DNA of 64,000 nucleotides from NCBI RefSeq assembly GCF_017565745.1, contig NZ_JAGDYM010000004.1:372001-436000 (forward strand), in the 5' to 3' direction. A program made the translations under genes and the position numbers. The notes under the pieces are model-generated. The model had not been told where the DNA came from. It made no database searches and saw only the letters and a list, made by a program, of their open reading frames with translations. Shown one piece after another: positions 41,850 to 51,341 of this stretch. This DNA is from Leucobacter weissii (GTDB lineage Bacteria; Actinomycetota; Actinomycetes; Actinomycetales; Microbacteriaceae). Each line of letters starts with the position of its first letter. Position 1 is the stretch's first letter.

Positions 41850-43388
41850 ATGGATGTCCCGACCGTCGATGCGATCGCTCTCGGCGACGCCTTCGCGCGG
41901 GAGCTGCCCGAGCTCGGCGCCTCGTGGCGGGCGGTGCGGCCGGAGGATCCCGAGCTGCTCGCGCTCAACGAGCCGCTCGCGCGCGAACTCGGCCTCGATC
42001 CGATCCGGCTCCGCGGCGAGCGGGGCGTGCGCCTCCTGCTCGGCAACGAGCTGCCCGAGGGCGCCGCGCCCGTCGCGCAGGTGTACGCGGGGCACCAGTT
42101 CGGCGCGTACGCACCGCGCCTGGGCGACGGCCGCGCCCTGCTGCTCGGCGAGATCCGCGCCCCGGACGGGCGGCTCGTGGATCTGCACCTCAAGGGATCC
42201 GGGCCGACGCCCTTCGCGCGCGCCGACGGCTTCGCGGCCGTCGGGCCCATGCTGCGCGAGTACCTGATGGGGGAGGCGATGCACGCCCTCGGCATCCCCA
42301 CCACCCGGGCGCTCGCGGTGGTCGCGACCGGCCGCGGCGTGCGGCGCGACGACTCCTTCGACGCCCTCCCCGGTGCCGTGCTGGTGCGCACCGCGGGCAG
42401 CCATCTCCGGGTGGGCACCTTCCAGTACGCGCGATCCACCGGGAACCTCGCTCTCCTGCGTCGCCTGTCCGATCACGCGATCGCGCGCCATTTCCCCGAT
42501 CTCGCCGAACGCGCCGACGCCCACCTCGGGCTGCTCTCGGCGGTCGTCGAGGCCCAGGCGCGTCTCGTCGCCTCCTGGATGCTCGTCGGCTTCGTGCACG
42601 GGGTGATGAACACCGACAACACGACGATCTCGGGGGAGACCATCGACTACGGGCCCTGCGCCTTCCTCGACGCCTACGATCCCGCGGCGGTCTTCAGCTC
42701 GATCGACCACGCCGGGCGCTATGCCTATGGCAGCCAACCGGGGATCGCGCTGTGGAACCTCACCCGTCTCGCGGAGTCGCTCCTGCCGCTCCTGCCGCCG
42801 CCCAGCACAGCCGCGGGGGCCTCGGGCAGTGCGCAGACCGCGGATCCCGAGTCGGCGCATTCCGAGTCGGCGCAGGCGGCGGCGCTGGACGCCCTCTCGG
42901 GCTTCGGGCCGGCGTACGACGCGGCCTGGTCGTCGGGGATGCGGGCGAAGCTCGGGATCGCGGCCGTTCCCGTCGAGCGCTTCCCCGACGCGGCGCTCGT
43001 CGAGCTCTCGGCCGCGATGCTCGGCGAACTCCAGATGCACCGGATCGACTACACGCGCTTCTTCCGGGTGCTCGCCGACGCGGCGCGGGGCCGCGATGAC
43101 GAGTTGTTCGCGCTGTACCCCGACGGCCGGCGACCCGGCGCCTGGCTCTCGCAGTGGACAGGGCTGTCGCCCGACGCCCGGGCCATGGAGGAGGTGAACC
43201 CCGTCGTGATCCCGCGCAATCACCTGGTCGATGCGGCGCTCGACGCGGCGACGGAGGGCGACCTCTCGCTCTTCGAGGAGTTGCTCGACGCCGTCACCCG
43301 ACCGTACGTCCTGCAGGCGGGCCGCGAACGCTACGCGCTCCCCGCGCCGGCCGGGTCCCGCCCCCACGTCACCTACTGCGGCACCTGA
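41850..43388 (+). CDS. selO: SelO (YdiU) protein adenylyltransferase
   Basis: SelO is a pseudokinase-fold enzyme that transfers AMP to protein Ser/Thr/Tyr residues, linked to redox stress. The 512-residue protein has the defining blocks [19 protein letters not shown] (near residue 74), [14 protein letters not shown] with the nucleotide lysine near 118, [15 protein letters not shown] near 145, and the metal and catalytic [21 protein letters not shown] near 252. The selenocysteine seen in some eukaryotic SelO is absent, as in most bacteria. An Ala/Ser/Glu-rich insert lies near 325-350. Start ATG 41850. Confidence 0.93.
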   Translation: MDVPTVDAIALGDAFARELPELGASWRAVRPEDPELLALNEPLARELGLDPIRLRGERGVRLLLGNELPEGAAPVAQVYAGHQFGAYAPRLGDGRALLLGEIRAPDGRLVDLHLKGSGPTPFARADGFAAVGPMLREYLMGEAMHALGIPTTRALAVVATGRGVRRDDSFDALPGAVLVRTAGSHLRVGTFQYARSTGNLALLRRLSDHAIARHFPDLAERADAHLGLLSAVVEAQARLVASWMLVGFVHGVMNTDNTTISGETIDYGPCAFLDAYDPAAVFSSIDHAGRYAYGSQPGIALWNLTRLAESLLPLLPPPSTAAGASGSAQTADPESAHSESAQAAALDALSGFGPAYDAAWSSGMRAKLGIAAVPVERFPDAALVELSAAMLGELQMHRIDYTRFFRVLADAARGRDDELFALYPDGRRPGAWLSQWTGLSPDARAMEEVNPVVIPRNHLVDAALDAATEGDLSLFEELLDAVTRPYVLQAGRERYALPAPAGSRPHVTYCGT

Positions 43389-43472
43389 CGGGTGCGCCTC
43401 CTGCGTCCCGGCGAGCTCGGGTGCGCGAATGCGGGCGGCTCGCCGTGAGCAACCGTCGTTCGCGACCCGACT

Positions 43473-43494
43473 CGCCTCCGGAGACGCGGAGGCG
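43473..43494. terminator. bidirectional hairpin between selO and the DEAD-box helicase gene
   Basis: CGCCTCCG and CGGAGGCG form a perfect 8-bp stem with loop GAGACG just before the convergent helicase stop. Confidence 0.55.
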
Positions 43495-43499
43495 GAGCG

Positions 43500-45002
43500 T
43501 CAGTCGGCGGCGGTGGGTTCGGCCGACGGGGTCGGCGAGGAGGATTCGCCACTCGAACCCGAGCCCGCTCCGCGGCCGCCCCGGCGTCGCCGGCGCCGCC
43601 TGCGGGGCGCCTCGCCCGGCTCGATCGGCGCGCCGGGCTCGCCGCCGCCCGCGGCATCGTGGCCGTGCCCCTCGTGATCGTGCGTCTCGTGCCGGCCCCG
43701 GCCGCGCGGGTTCTGACTGCGGGTGCGCCGCCGGCCGCGGTCGCCCCGAGCGTCCCCCTGCTCCTGCGCGCTCCCGCCGTCGCGGCTGCCGCGCGGCGCA
43801 CGATCCTTCACCGGGGTCGCCTTCAGCCGGCCCTTGGTGCCCTCGGGGATCCCGAGATCCTCGTAGAGGTGCGGCGAGGAGCTGTAGGTCTCGAGGGGCT
43901 CCGGGGTGCCGAAGTCGAGCGCGCGATCGATGAGCGCCCACTTGTGCATGTCCTCCCAGTCGACGAAGGTCACCGCGATCCCGGTCCGCCCGGCCCGGCC
44001 CGTCCGCCCGACCCGGTGCAGGTACGTCTTCTCGTCGTCCGGCACGGTGTGGTTGATGACGTGGGTCACGTCGTCCACGTCGATGCCGCGCGCGGCGACG
44101 TCGGTCGCGATCAGGATCTCCTTCTTGCCGGCCTTGAACGCCGCCATGGCGCGCTCGCGCTGATCCTGGTTGAGATCCCCGTGCACGCTCGCCACCGAGA
44201 AGCCGCGATCCGCGAGCTCCTCCTGCAGCTTCGCCGCGGCGCGCTTGGTGCGCATGAAGATGACGGTCTTACCGCGGCCCTCGGCCTGCAGGATGCGCCC
44301 GATCACCTCGTCCTTGTCGAGCGAGTGCGCCCGGTAGACGTGGTGCTCGATGTTCGCCTGCATCGCGCCCTCGTCGGGGTCGCTCGCGCGGATGTGGATC
44401 GGGTTGCGCATGAAGCGGCGGGCGAGGGTGACGATGGTGCCGGGCATCGTCGCGGAGAACAGCATGGTGTGGCGGGCCGGCGGCGTCTGCGCGAACAGCT
44501 TCTCGATATCGGCGAGGAAGCCCAGATCGAGCATCTTGTCGGCCTCGTCCAGCACCATCTCGGCGACGTTCTTGAGGTCGAGCAGCCGCTGGCCGGCGAG
44601 ATCCAGCAGGCGACCGGGCGTGCCGACGACCACCTGCGCGCCCGCCTTCAGCTGCTCGATCTGCCCCTCGTAGGCCTTGCCCCCGTAGATCGGAACGATC
44701 TGCGTTGCCCGGTTCTTCGAGGCCAGCTCGAGATCCTCGAACACCTGCACGGCCAGCTCGCGGGTCGGCACCACGACCAGCGCCTGCACGCCGGGGGCGG
44801 GATCCGTGCCGAGCCGCTGCAGCAGCGGCAGGCCGAAGCCGAAGGTCTTGCCGGTTCCGGTCTTCGCCTGACCGATGATGTCCTGCCCGCCGATGGCGAG
44901 CGGGATCGTCTGCTCCTGGATGGGGAATGCGTCGATGATGCCCTGATCTGCGAGGGCGCCGACCATGTCGGCGTCGACGCCGAGTTCGGTGAACGTGGTC
45001 AC
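43500..45002 (-). CDS. DEAD-box RNA helicase (RhlE-like)
   Basis: The 500-residue ATP-dependent RNA helicase shows the Q motif (DAFPIQEQTIPLAIGG), Walker A AKTGTGKT, VLDEADKML (DEAD), FSATMP (SAT), and YLHRVGRTGRAGR (motif VI). The C-terminal 100 residues are Arg/Gly/Glu-rich with a basic run RRRRRRRGGRG near residue 480, an RNA-binding tail. It likely acts in ribosome assembly or mRNA decay. The actinobacterial homologue Rv3211 lies in the same neighbourhood as DUF3107 and adnAB, as I recall. GTG start at 45002. Confidence 0.92.
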   Translation of the reverse strand: MTTFTELGVDADMVGALADQGIIDAFPIQEQTIPLAIGGQDIIGQAKTGTGKTFGFGLPLLQRLGTDPAPGVQALVVVPTRELAVQVFEDLELASKNRATQIVPIYGGKAYEGQIEQLKAGAQVVVGTPGRLLDLAGQRLLDLKNVAEMVLDEADKMLDLGFLADIEKLFAQTPPARHTMLFSATMPGTIVTLARRFMRNPIHIRASDPDEGAMQANIEHHVYRAHSLDKDEVIGRILQAEGRGKTVIFMRTKRAAAKLQEELADRGFSVASVHGDLNQDQRERAMAAFKAGKKEILIATDVAARGIDVDDVTHVINHTVPDDEKTYLHRVGRTGRAGRTGIAVTFVDWEDMHKWALIDRALDFGTPEPLETYSSSPHLYEDLGIPEGTKGRLKATPVKDRAPRGSRDGGSAQEQGDARGDRGRRRTRSQNPRGRGRHETHDHEGHGHDAAGGGEPGAPIEPGEAPRRRRRRRRGGRGAGSGSSGESSSPTPSAEPTAAD

Positions 45003-45263
45003 GCTGTGCTACCTGTCGTTTCTCTTTCGGCGGCTCCCGTGGTGCCGCGCAGTGCCAGTTTCGTTTCCGGCGCTCGAGGCGCCGTCGGTTGCGTGCTACG
45101 CGCCGATCCGGAAGTCTTCGGACTCTCGGACCCAAACAGTGCTGCTTGTGACTTCGCTGCAGGCGTAGCGGCGGGAGAGTTCCACGACTCCCGCGATCCA
45201 TCTCGGGCCGTCAGACGACTGCCCGCCGGTCCAGTCTATGCGGTGCAAGCTGGTGTTCGCCGG

Positions 45264-45275
45264 TACACTGGCGAC
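45264..45275 (+). promoter_or_regulatory. -10 box of a leaderless promoter for the ferritin-like gene
   Basis: TACACT at 45264-45269 and six bases precede the GTG at 45276. Confidence 0.6.
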
Positions 45276-45998
45276 GTGTTCGAGTGGATCAAGAGGCTGC
45301 GCCGGAAGACGAAGGCGCCCGCGCGCACCCTGGGCTCCCGCGATTCCTCCGCCGACGCCCAGCAGGTCGAGCTCGCCGAGTTCGCTCCCGGGATCATGCC
45401 GTTCCTCGGTTTGACCGCCTATCTGCAGCTCGAACTCTACGAGGCCTCGACCCGCGCGGTCTCCGGCGCCCCCGAGCTGCGCTCCAAGGACGTGCTCGCG
45501 CGGGCGGCCGGGATCACGCTGACCAAGCATCAGCGCCTCACCGCGGAGATCCGCCGTCGCGGGCGCGAGCCCTATCTGATCATGGAGCCGTTCGCCCCCG
45601 TCATCGATCGCTACATCGATCGGATCGAGGTGCCCGACTGGCACCAGCACGTCCTCTCGATCTATCTGGTCGGCGGGTTGTTCGACGGCTTCTTCGCCTC
45701 GCTCGCCGAGGGCCTCGACGACGGCTACCGGGACGACGCCATCGCGATCCTGCTCGACGGCTCCGGGCGGGACGAACTGCGCGAACTGCTCGCGGCCGAG
45801 ATCGCGGCGGATCCGTCGATCGCGAACCGACTCGCGCTCTGGGGGCGCCGGCTCGTCGGCGACACCCTCCTGGTCTCACGACACGTCCTGACGCTCAGCG
45901 AGGGGCGGGAGTTCGTCGCGAGCGAGGTCGAGCCGGTGTTCACGGAGCTCATCGCGGATCACATCCGGCGCATGGACGGGCTCGGACTGACCGCATGA
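45276..45998 (+). CDS. ferritin-like (MiaE_2) fold protein
   Basis: The 240-residue protein is an all-helical ferritin-like protein of the actinobacterial MiaE_2 group. Likely diiron-type acidic residues lie in LQLELYEAST near residue 55 and EPFAPVIDRYIDR near 108. A central helical hairpin contains LSIYLVGGLFDGFFASLAEGLDD. Family members are annotated as tRNA-hydroxylase-like, but hydroxylase activity is unproven. GTG start. Its stop overlaps the RNA methyltransferase ATG (ATGA), suggesting a shared RNA-modification role. Confidence 0.85.
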   Translation: MFEWIKRLRRKTKAPARTLGSRDSSADAQQVELAEFAPGIMPFLGLTAYLQLELYEASTRAVSGAPELRSKDVLARAAGITLTKHQRLTAEIRRRGREPYLIMEPFAPVIDRYIDRIEVPDWHQHVLSIYLVGGLFDGFFASLAEGLDDGYRDDAIAILLDGSGRDELRELLAAEIAADPSIANRLALWGRRLVGDTLLVSRHVLTLSEGREFVASEVEPVFTELIADHIRRMDGLGLTA

Positions 45999-47278
45999 GC
46001 GGCGTCCGGATCCCGACCCGGCCGACGGGCTCGGGTCCGGGGGAGGGCGGTGCCGGGGTCCTGCGCTGCCGGCACTTCGACGCCGGCGAATGCCGCTCGT
46101 GCACGCTGATCGAGATCCCGCACCTCGAGCAGCTCGCCGCCAAGGAGGCCCGCTGCCGGGAGCTGCTGCCCGCCGTGCCCGAAACGGCGTGGGCACCGGC
46201 GTTCGGCGGCGCCGACCGGGGCTTCCGCAACCGCGTGAAGCTGGTGGTGGGCGGTTCCGCCGGGCGGGTGACCCTCGGGATCCTCGGGCCCGACCGACGG
46301 GGCGTGGATCTGCGGGACTGCCGGATCCAGGCTCCCGGCATCGCCGCAGTGCTCCCGGCGGTATCGAGATTCCTCGACCGCACCGGCCTCGCGCCCTACG
46401 ACGTGCCGGCGCGCCGGGGCGAGCTGAAGTTCGTCCACCTCACGATGGCGCCCGAGGATCGCGGCGCGGGCGGTGACGCCTCCGGGGGCGAGCTGATGCT
46501 GCGCTTCGTCGTGCGGAGCGAGGCGGCGCTGCGCGCGCTGCGCAGCCGGACGGGCGAGCTGCGGCGCGAATTCCCCCGGGCGGCGGTGATCTCGGTGAAC
46601 CTGCTTCCCGAGCACAAGGCGGTGCTCGAGGGGGAGCGCGAGGAGGTGCTGCACGGCGAGACGCTGCCCATGCGCCTCGGGCCGGTGACGCTGCACCTCC
46701 GGCCGAGGAGCTTCTTCCAGACCAACACGGAGGCGGCGCGGGAACTCTACGCGCAGGTCTCGGCCTGGGCGGTCGAGGGCGCTCCCGACTCGGTTTGGGA
46801 TCTCTACTGCGGCGTGGGCGGGTTCGCGCTGCACGTTGCTCACGCGCTGCGCGAGGCCGGCGGGCAGCGCCGTGCTCGCGGATTCCGGGCCGGGCCGGGC
46901 GCGCCGAAGCCGACCGTGCTGGGGGTCGAGCTCGGCGAGGCCGCCGTGGATTCGGCGCGGCGGTCGGCCCGGGAGGCCGGTCTCGACGCTCGATTCACCG
47001 CCGCCGACGCGACCGACTTCGCGCTCGCGTCGGCATCACGCGACGCACCCGGACTGCTGATCGTCAATCCGCCGCGGCGGGGGATCGGTCCGGTTCTCGC
47101 CGACTGGATCGAGGGATCGGGCGTCCCGCAGCTCGTGTACTCCAGCTGCAATCCGGAGAGCCTGGCGCGCGACCTCGCTGCGATGCCTGCCTATCGGGTG
47201 CGCGAGGCCCGGGTGTTCGACATGTTTCCCCACACCTCCCACCTCGAGGTCGCGGTGCGGCTGGAGCGCTCGGCGTGA
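45995..47278 (+). CDS. rlmC: 23S rRNA (uracil-5-)-methyltransferase, RlmC/RumB-like
   Basis: A 427-residue m5U methyltransferase using SAM. The N-terminal [4Fe-4S] cysteines are in CRHFDAGECRSC (residues about 27-38) with a fourth in LRDCRIQA near 112. The SAM domain has FFQTNTEAARELY, then VWDLYCGVGGFALHVA. The catalytic nucleophile is in YSSCNPESLARD near 384, and the general-base Glu is in HTSHLEVAV near the end. There is no TRAM domain, in favour of RlmC over RlmD. Translationally coupled to the ferritin-like gene. Confidence 0.92.
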   Translation: MSGVRIPTRPTGSGPGEGGAGVLRCRHFDAGECRSCTLIEIPHLEQLAAKEARCRELLPAVPETAWAPAFGGADRGFRNRVKLVVGGSAGRVTLGILGPDRRGVDLRDCRIQAPGIAAVLPAVSRFLDRTGLAPYDVPARRGELKFVHLTMAPEDRGAGGDASGGELMLRFVVRSEAALRALRSRTGELRREFPRAAVISVNLLPEHKAVLEGEREEVLHGETLPMRLGPVTLHLRPRSFFQTNTEAARELYAQVSAWAVEGAPDSVWDLYCGVGGFALHVAHALREAGGQRRARGFRAGPGAPKPTVLGVELGEAAVDSARRSAREAGLDARFTAADATDFALASASRDAPGLLIVNPPRRGIGPVLADWIEGSGVPQLVYSSCNPESLARDLAAMPAYRVREARVFDMFPHTSHLEVAVRLERSA

Positions 47279-47342
47279 TCCGCACCGTCGGCCGGGTTCC
47301 CCGCTGCCGCCCGCCCGCGCCGCCGGCGTACGCTCAACCGAC

Positions 47343-47514
47343 GGGCGTACCTCGAGAACACCGTGATTTCGAGGTACGCCCGTGATTTCGAGGTACGCCC
47401 GTGATTTCGAGGTACGCCCGTGATTTCGAGGTACGCCCGTGATTTCGAGGTACGCCCGTGATTTCGAGGTACGCCCGTGATTTCGAGGTACGCCCGTGTG
47501 TTCGGGGTGCACCC
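47343..47514. repeat. tandem array of seven identical 19-bp repeats flanked by degenerate units
   Basis: The unit GTGATTTCGAGGTACGCCC occurs seven times without gaps (starts 47363, 47382, 47401, 47420, 47439, 47458, 47477). A degenerate eighth copy follows at 47496-47514. To the left, 47343-47361 is the same unit in inverted orientation with two mismatches, so the first repeat can fold back on it. It lies between the convergent rlmC and DUF3107 genes. There are no spacers, so it is not a CRISPR array. Confidence 0.92.
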
Positions 47515-47552
47515 GCGATTCGGATGCTCCGCGGATCAGCGCTGGGGCGGGA

Positions 47553-47780
47553 TCAGCTGATGAAGCCGACCTTGCGCCCGCCTTCGCCGCCAAGCTCGAC
47601 GTAGGCGATTCCGGCGGTGGGCACGAAGTACTGCTTGCCCTTCGTGTCGGTGAAGGCGACCAGCGGCTGCTTGCCCTCGGCGAGCGCGGCATCGAGGATC
47701 GTGCGCAGTTCCTCGGCCGCGGTGTCGGTCTCGAAGGTGAGCTCGCGGGGAGAATGAACAATGCCGATACGGACTTCCAC
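47553..47780 (-). CDS. DUF3107 family protein
   Basis: The 75-residue protein starts (GTG)EVRIGIVHSPRELTFET and ends KGKQYFVPTAGIAYVELG plus a short tail, the pattern of DUF3107. This small actinobacterial family (for example M. tuberculosis TB9.4) has no known biochemical function. The GTG at 47780 has AAGGAGG seven bases upstream. Its placement between the RNA-modification genes and adnAB is conserved in Actinobacteria. Confidence 0.9.
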   Translation of the reverse strand: MEVRIGIVHSPRELTFETDTAAEELRTILDAALAEGKQPLVAFTDTKGKQYFVPTAGIAYVELGGEGGRKVGFIS

Positions 47781-48119
47781 GGACTGCCTCCTTGGATCGG
47801 TGCGGATGTGCTGCTTGCGCACCTGCGAGTCTACGGCCCGGCGTGTCTCGGCGGCGGCGATACCGCGGACGTTTCGCCCACAGCGCAGCCCGTCCGGCGC
47901 TCCGGGCAGCTGTAGGCGCGTGCGGGCTATACGAAAGGCGGGGAGGAGGGAAGCGCGGGCAGGGCGGACGGCGGTCTTTCGGGCTCGCTGTGGGAATCCC
48001 GGCGGGCGACGATTCCGGCGCCGATCGCGATCTCTCCGCGTGTTCCCCGGTCTCCGGGGCCGGGGCGGCCGGCCGGCCGCGCTGACGGGAGTGTCGGCGG
48101 TCGGTTCTAGGCTGAGAGC
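47781..48119. other. intergenic stretch between DUF3107 and adnA (divergent)
   Basis: About 340 bases contain the two divergent promoters. The adnA -10 box TAGGCT is at 48108-48113, six bases before its ATG. The left end carries the DUF3107 ribosome site. Short open frames in this stretch have no ribosome sites and I see no repeat or RNA gene. Confidence 0.45.
48108..48119 (+). promoter_or_regulatory. -10 box of a leaderless adnA promoter
   Basis: TAGGCT at 48108-48113 and six bases precede the ATG at 48120. Confidence 0.6.
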
Positions 48120-51100
48120 ATGATCGAATTCGACGCCTCGCAGCGCGCGGTCCTGAGCCTCGACCCGGCGCGGCACGCGCGTGTGCTCGGAGCTCCCGGC
48201 AGCGGCAAGACGTTGACGCTCATCGAGGCGTACGCACTGGTGCTGGAGCGGCCGGGCTGGTCCGAGGCCGACGTCGTGGCACTGGCGCCGAGCCGGCTGT
48301 CTGCCGGCTCGCTGCGCTCGGCCATCGAGGTGCGGGTGGGGCGCGCCCTCGGCGGAACTCCTGCGCGCACGCCCACCTCGTTCGCCTTCGGAGTGCTCGC
48401 CCGCGCCGCGGCGGAGTCGGGGGAGTCCGCACCCCGTCTGCTGACCGGCACGGTGCAGGACGAGGCGATCTCCTCCGTGATCGAGGAACGATGCGGTTCC
48501 GGGGTCGAGGCGGGGCCTCTCCCGCCTGAGGTGCTGCGCAGTCCCGCGTTCCGCGGAGAGCTGCGGGAGTTCTGGCGGGTGCTCGACGACTTCGACCTCG
48601 ACCCCTTGCAGCTGCTCGAGCGGTTGCGGGGCCTGCGGGGGCAGGCGGCCAGAGAGGCCGTCACTCGGATCCCCGATGATCGTCTGCTCGAGCGCTGGGC
48701 GGAAGCGCTCGGCATCGTCGCCGAAGTGGGCCGGAGACTGTCCGGAGCGCGCGGTTCCGAGATCGGCCCGAGCGCGCTGCTCCGGGCCGCGGGTCATGCC
48801 GTGCGCTCGGGGCGGGCCGCCGTGCCGAGGCTCCTGCTGGTCGACGATGCGCAGGAGCTCGGCGAAGGCGATCTCGCACTGCTGGCCGCCTGCGCGGCCG
48901 GCGGCGGCCGCGTATGGGTGTTCGGCGACCCCGACACCGCGACCGGAACCTTTCACGGGGAGCGGCCGCGGGTGCTCGAAGACCTCGCGGGCCAGCTCGC
49001 CCGGCGTGAAGGCGCGGGCGGGCGGGCCCTGCGGGGGTCGGCGGAAGAGCCGGAGCAGCTGTGCGTGCTCGGGACCGCGCACCGTCACGCCGCGGAGATC
49101 CGGGAACTGGTGAGGGGTCTCACCGCGCGCATCGGCGTCGTCGGAAGCGGGGCGCAGCGGGCGGCGCCGGCTGCGCCCGCCGCGGGAGGATCCGATCTCG
49201 GGGCGGGCGGCGGGTCGACGGTGCGCTTCGCGGTCGCCTCGTCGCCGTCCGAGCAGGCGGGCATCGTGGCCAATAGGCTGCGTCGCAGTCGGCTGGGACT
49301 CGACGGGTCCGATCCGATGCGCTGGCGGGGCATGGCGGTGATCTGCCGGTCGCGGGCCGAGACGGCCCGCGTGTCGCGCGCGCTGGCCGCGCACCAGGTG
49401 CCGACGGGCGTGTCGGCCGGCGGGCTCGTCCTCCGCGAGCATCAGGTCGTTCGCGACCTGATCCGTCTGCTGCAGCACGCGCTGGACGATCAGCCGCTCG
49501 GGGCGCAGGACGCGCTCCGTCTGCTCGGCGGCCCGCTCGGCGGGCTCGACCCGGTCGCCGTGCGACGCCTGCGCGGTGCGCTGACGCTCGACGAGCGGCG
49601 ACGCGCACGCGAAGAGGAGCGCGAGGCGCGCAGCACCGACGACCTCATCCTCGAGGGACTCGCCTTCCCGGGCGGTGGTCCGCTCATCGACAGCCGCGGC
49701 GGTCGGGCGCTGCGGCGACTCGGTTTGATCGTCGCGGGCGGGGTGAAGGAGCACGCCGATGGGGGCACGCCGCGAGAGGTGCTCTGGAAGCTGTGGGAGC
49801 AGACGGGGCTGGCCGAGGCCTGGCAGGAGGACGCGCTCGGCGAGCGGGGATTCCGAGCCGACGAGGCGCACCGCTCGCTCGACGCGGTCATGGGGCTCTT
49901 CTTCGCGTTGCAGCGGCACGAGGAGCAGCACAGCGAGCAGCCGATCGCGCAACTGCTGCAAGAACTGCTGGAGAGCGCCGTGCCGGAGGACTCTCTCGCG
50001 CGGCGTTCGCAGCGCGACGAGGTGACGGTGACCACACCCCAGGGCGCAGTCGGCCACGAGTTCGATCTCGTCGCCGTGCTCGGGGTGCAGGATGGCGCCT
50101 GGCCCAACACGCGCACGCGCGGATCGCTGCTCGGCACGGTCGCGCTCGAGCGTTGGCTCAGAGACGGACGCCCGTCCGATCCCTCGCGCCGGGACACGGT
50201 CCACGACGAGTTGCGGCTCTTCGCGCAGGCCTGCTCGCGCGCGCGGCGCGAACTGCTCGTGGTCGCCGTCAGCGACGACGAGCACCATCCGAGTGCGTTC
50301 TTCGGCTTCGGCAGGGAGCATCTCAGCGCCGGCATGCCCAGCGCCCGCCTGACCCTTCGCGGCGCGACCGCGCAGATGCGGCGCCGGCTCGCGGACGATC
50401 CGACGGATGAGGAGGCGCGGTCGTCGCTCGCCGCGCTGGCGCGCGCCGCGGTTCCGGGAGCGCATCCGGACGACTGGTACGGGGTGCTGCCGCCCAGCAC
50501 TGAGGCGCCGCTCCACGACCTCTCGCTGCCCGATCGGCACGTCCCGGTGAGCCCGTCTCAACTGGAACGGGCCGAGACCTGCCCCCTCGACTGGGCCATC
50601 GGCGCCCTCGGCGGGGGTGCCGGCAGCCTCGCGATGACCATCGGCACGCTCGTGCACCGGGCCTTCGAGACCGCCGACACGAGCGATCCCGAGGCGATCT
50701 TCGCGGAGATCGAACGGGAGTGGCGGAGGCTCCCGTTCGAAGCCGAATGGGAAGCGGCGCGCACCCGGGCGATCGCCGAGTCGATGGTCCGGGGCCTTGC
50801 CGACTACCTGCGCGAGTTCGCATCCTCGGAGCGCCGCCTGCTCGGACGGGAGAGCGGTTTCAGCGTGTCGCTCGGTCGGGCCCGGCTGAAGGGGACGGCC
50901 GACCGTCTCGAGGGCCGTCCGGTCACCGACGGTATCGAGGTGAGCGTGCTCGACCTCAAGACCGGCGCGAAGCCTCCATCCGGCCCGGAGACCGCGGAGC
51001 ACGCGCAGTTGCAGGCCTACCAGCTCGGCGTGCTCCGCGGGGCGTTCGCAGCCGAGAACGGATCGGACGCCGGCGGTGATGCGGACGCGGGCGGGATCGT

Positions 51101-51341
51101 CAACGGGGGAGCCCGTCTGCTCTACGTGCACCCCGAGGCGACGCATGGCGAAGGCTTCGTCGAACGGGCTCAGGCGCCGCTGAACGACGACGCCCAGGAG
51201 CGATTCGTGCGCCGCGTCGAGGAGATCGCCGAGGTGATGGCCGCCGCTTCGTTCACCGCGCGGATCGAGCACCACTGCAGCGATCCTTACCGCCCCGGGG
51301 CGTGCAGGATCCATGTGATCCGGGCGGTGAGCGACGCATGA
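48120..51341 (+). CDS. adnA: AdnA-like helicase-nuclease subunit
   Basis: AdnA and AdnB form the actinobacterial RecBCD counterpart that resects double-strand breaks. The 1073-residue protein has a UvrD-type motor with Walker A GAPGSGKT (residues about 23-30), a motif Ia-like VVALAPSRLSAGSL, LLLVDDAQELGEGDL (motif II) and later VTTPQGAVGHEFDLVAV (motif V). The C-terminal RecB-family nuclease follows PVSPSQLERAETCPLDWAI and has SVLDLKTGAKPP with catalytic Asp and Lys, then QLQAYQLGVL. Only a few cysteines remain near the nuclease, so an Fe-S cluster is uncertain. It overlaps adnB by four bases. Confidence 0.92.
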   Translation: MIEFDASQRAVLSLDPARHARVLGAPGSGKTLTLIEAYALVLERPGWSEADVVALAPSRLSAGSLRSAIEVRVGRALGGTPARTPTSFAFGVLARAAAESGESAPRLLTGTVQDEAISSVIEERCGSGVEAGPLPPEVLRSPAFRGELREFWRVLDDFDLDPLQLLERLRGLRGQAAREAVTRIPDDRLLERWAEALGIVAEVGRRLSGARGSEIGPSALLRAAGHAVRSGRAAVPRLLLVDDAQELGEGDLALLAACAAGGGRVWVFGDPDTATGTFHGERPRVLEDLAGQLARREGAGGRALRGSAEEPEQLCVLGTAHRHAAEIRELVRGLTARIGVVGSGAQRAAPAAPAAGGSDLGAGGGSTVRFAVASSPSEQAGIVANRLRRSRLGLDGSDPMRWRGMAVICRSRAETARVSRALAAHQVPTGVSAGGLVLREHQVVRDLIRLLQHALDDQPLGAQDALRLLGGPLGGLDPVAVRRLRGALTLDERRRAREEEREARSTDDLILEGLAFPGGGPLIDSRGGRALRRLGLIVAGGVKEHADGGTPREVLWKLWEQTGLAEAWQEDALGERGFRADEAHRSLDAVMGLFFALQRHEEQHSEQPIAQLLQELLESAVPEDSLARRSQRDEVTVTTPQGAVGHEFDLVAVLGVQDGAWPNTRTRGSLLGTVALERWLRDGRPSDPSRRDTVHDELRLFAQACSRARRELLVVAVSDDEHHPSAFFGFGREHLSAGMPSARLTLRGATAQMRRRLADDPTDEEARSSLAALARAAVPGAHPDDWYGVLPPSTEAPLHDLSLPDRHVPVSPSQLERAETCPLDWAIGALGGGAGSLAMTIGTLVHRAFETADTSDPEAIFAEIEREWRRLPFEAEWEAARTRAIAESMVRGLADYLREFASSERRLLGRESGFSVSLGRARLKGTADRLEGRPVTDGIEVSVLDLKTGAKPPSGPETAEHAQLQAYQLGVLRGAFAAENGSDAGGDADAGGIVNGGARLLYVHPEATHGEGFVERAQAPLNDDAQERFVRRVEEIAEVMAAASFTARIEHHCSDPYRPGACRIHVIRAVSDA

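Noticed and set aside
42811..42890. Frameshift or foreign insert in selO at the Ala/Ser/Glu-rich stretch
   Set aside because: The frame is continuous and all SelO motifs on both sides are intact; this is a variable loop.
43659..45998. 779-residue protein ending in the ferritin-like domain
   Set aside because: The first 539 codons are antisense to the DEAD-box helicase; the GTG at 45276 with a -10 box marks the true start.
47343..47514. CRISPR array
   Set aside because: The 19-bp units are directly adjacent with no spacers, and no cas genes are in the window.
47036..47761. Reverse-strand ORF running through the 19-bp repeats
   Set aside because: It is antisense to rlmC, encodes only the repeat translated in shifting registers, and has no ribosome site or family similarity.
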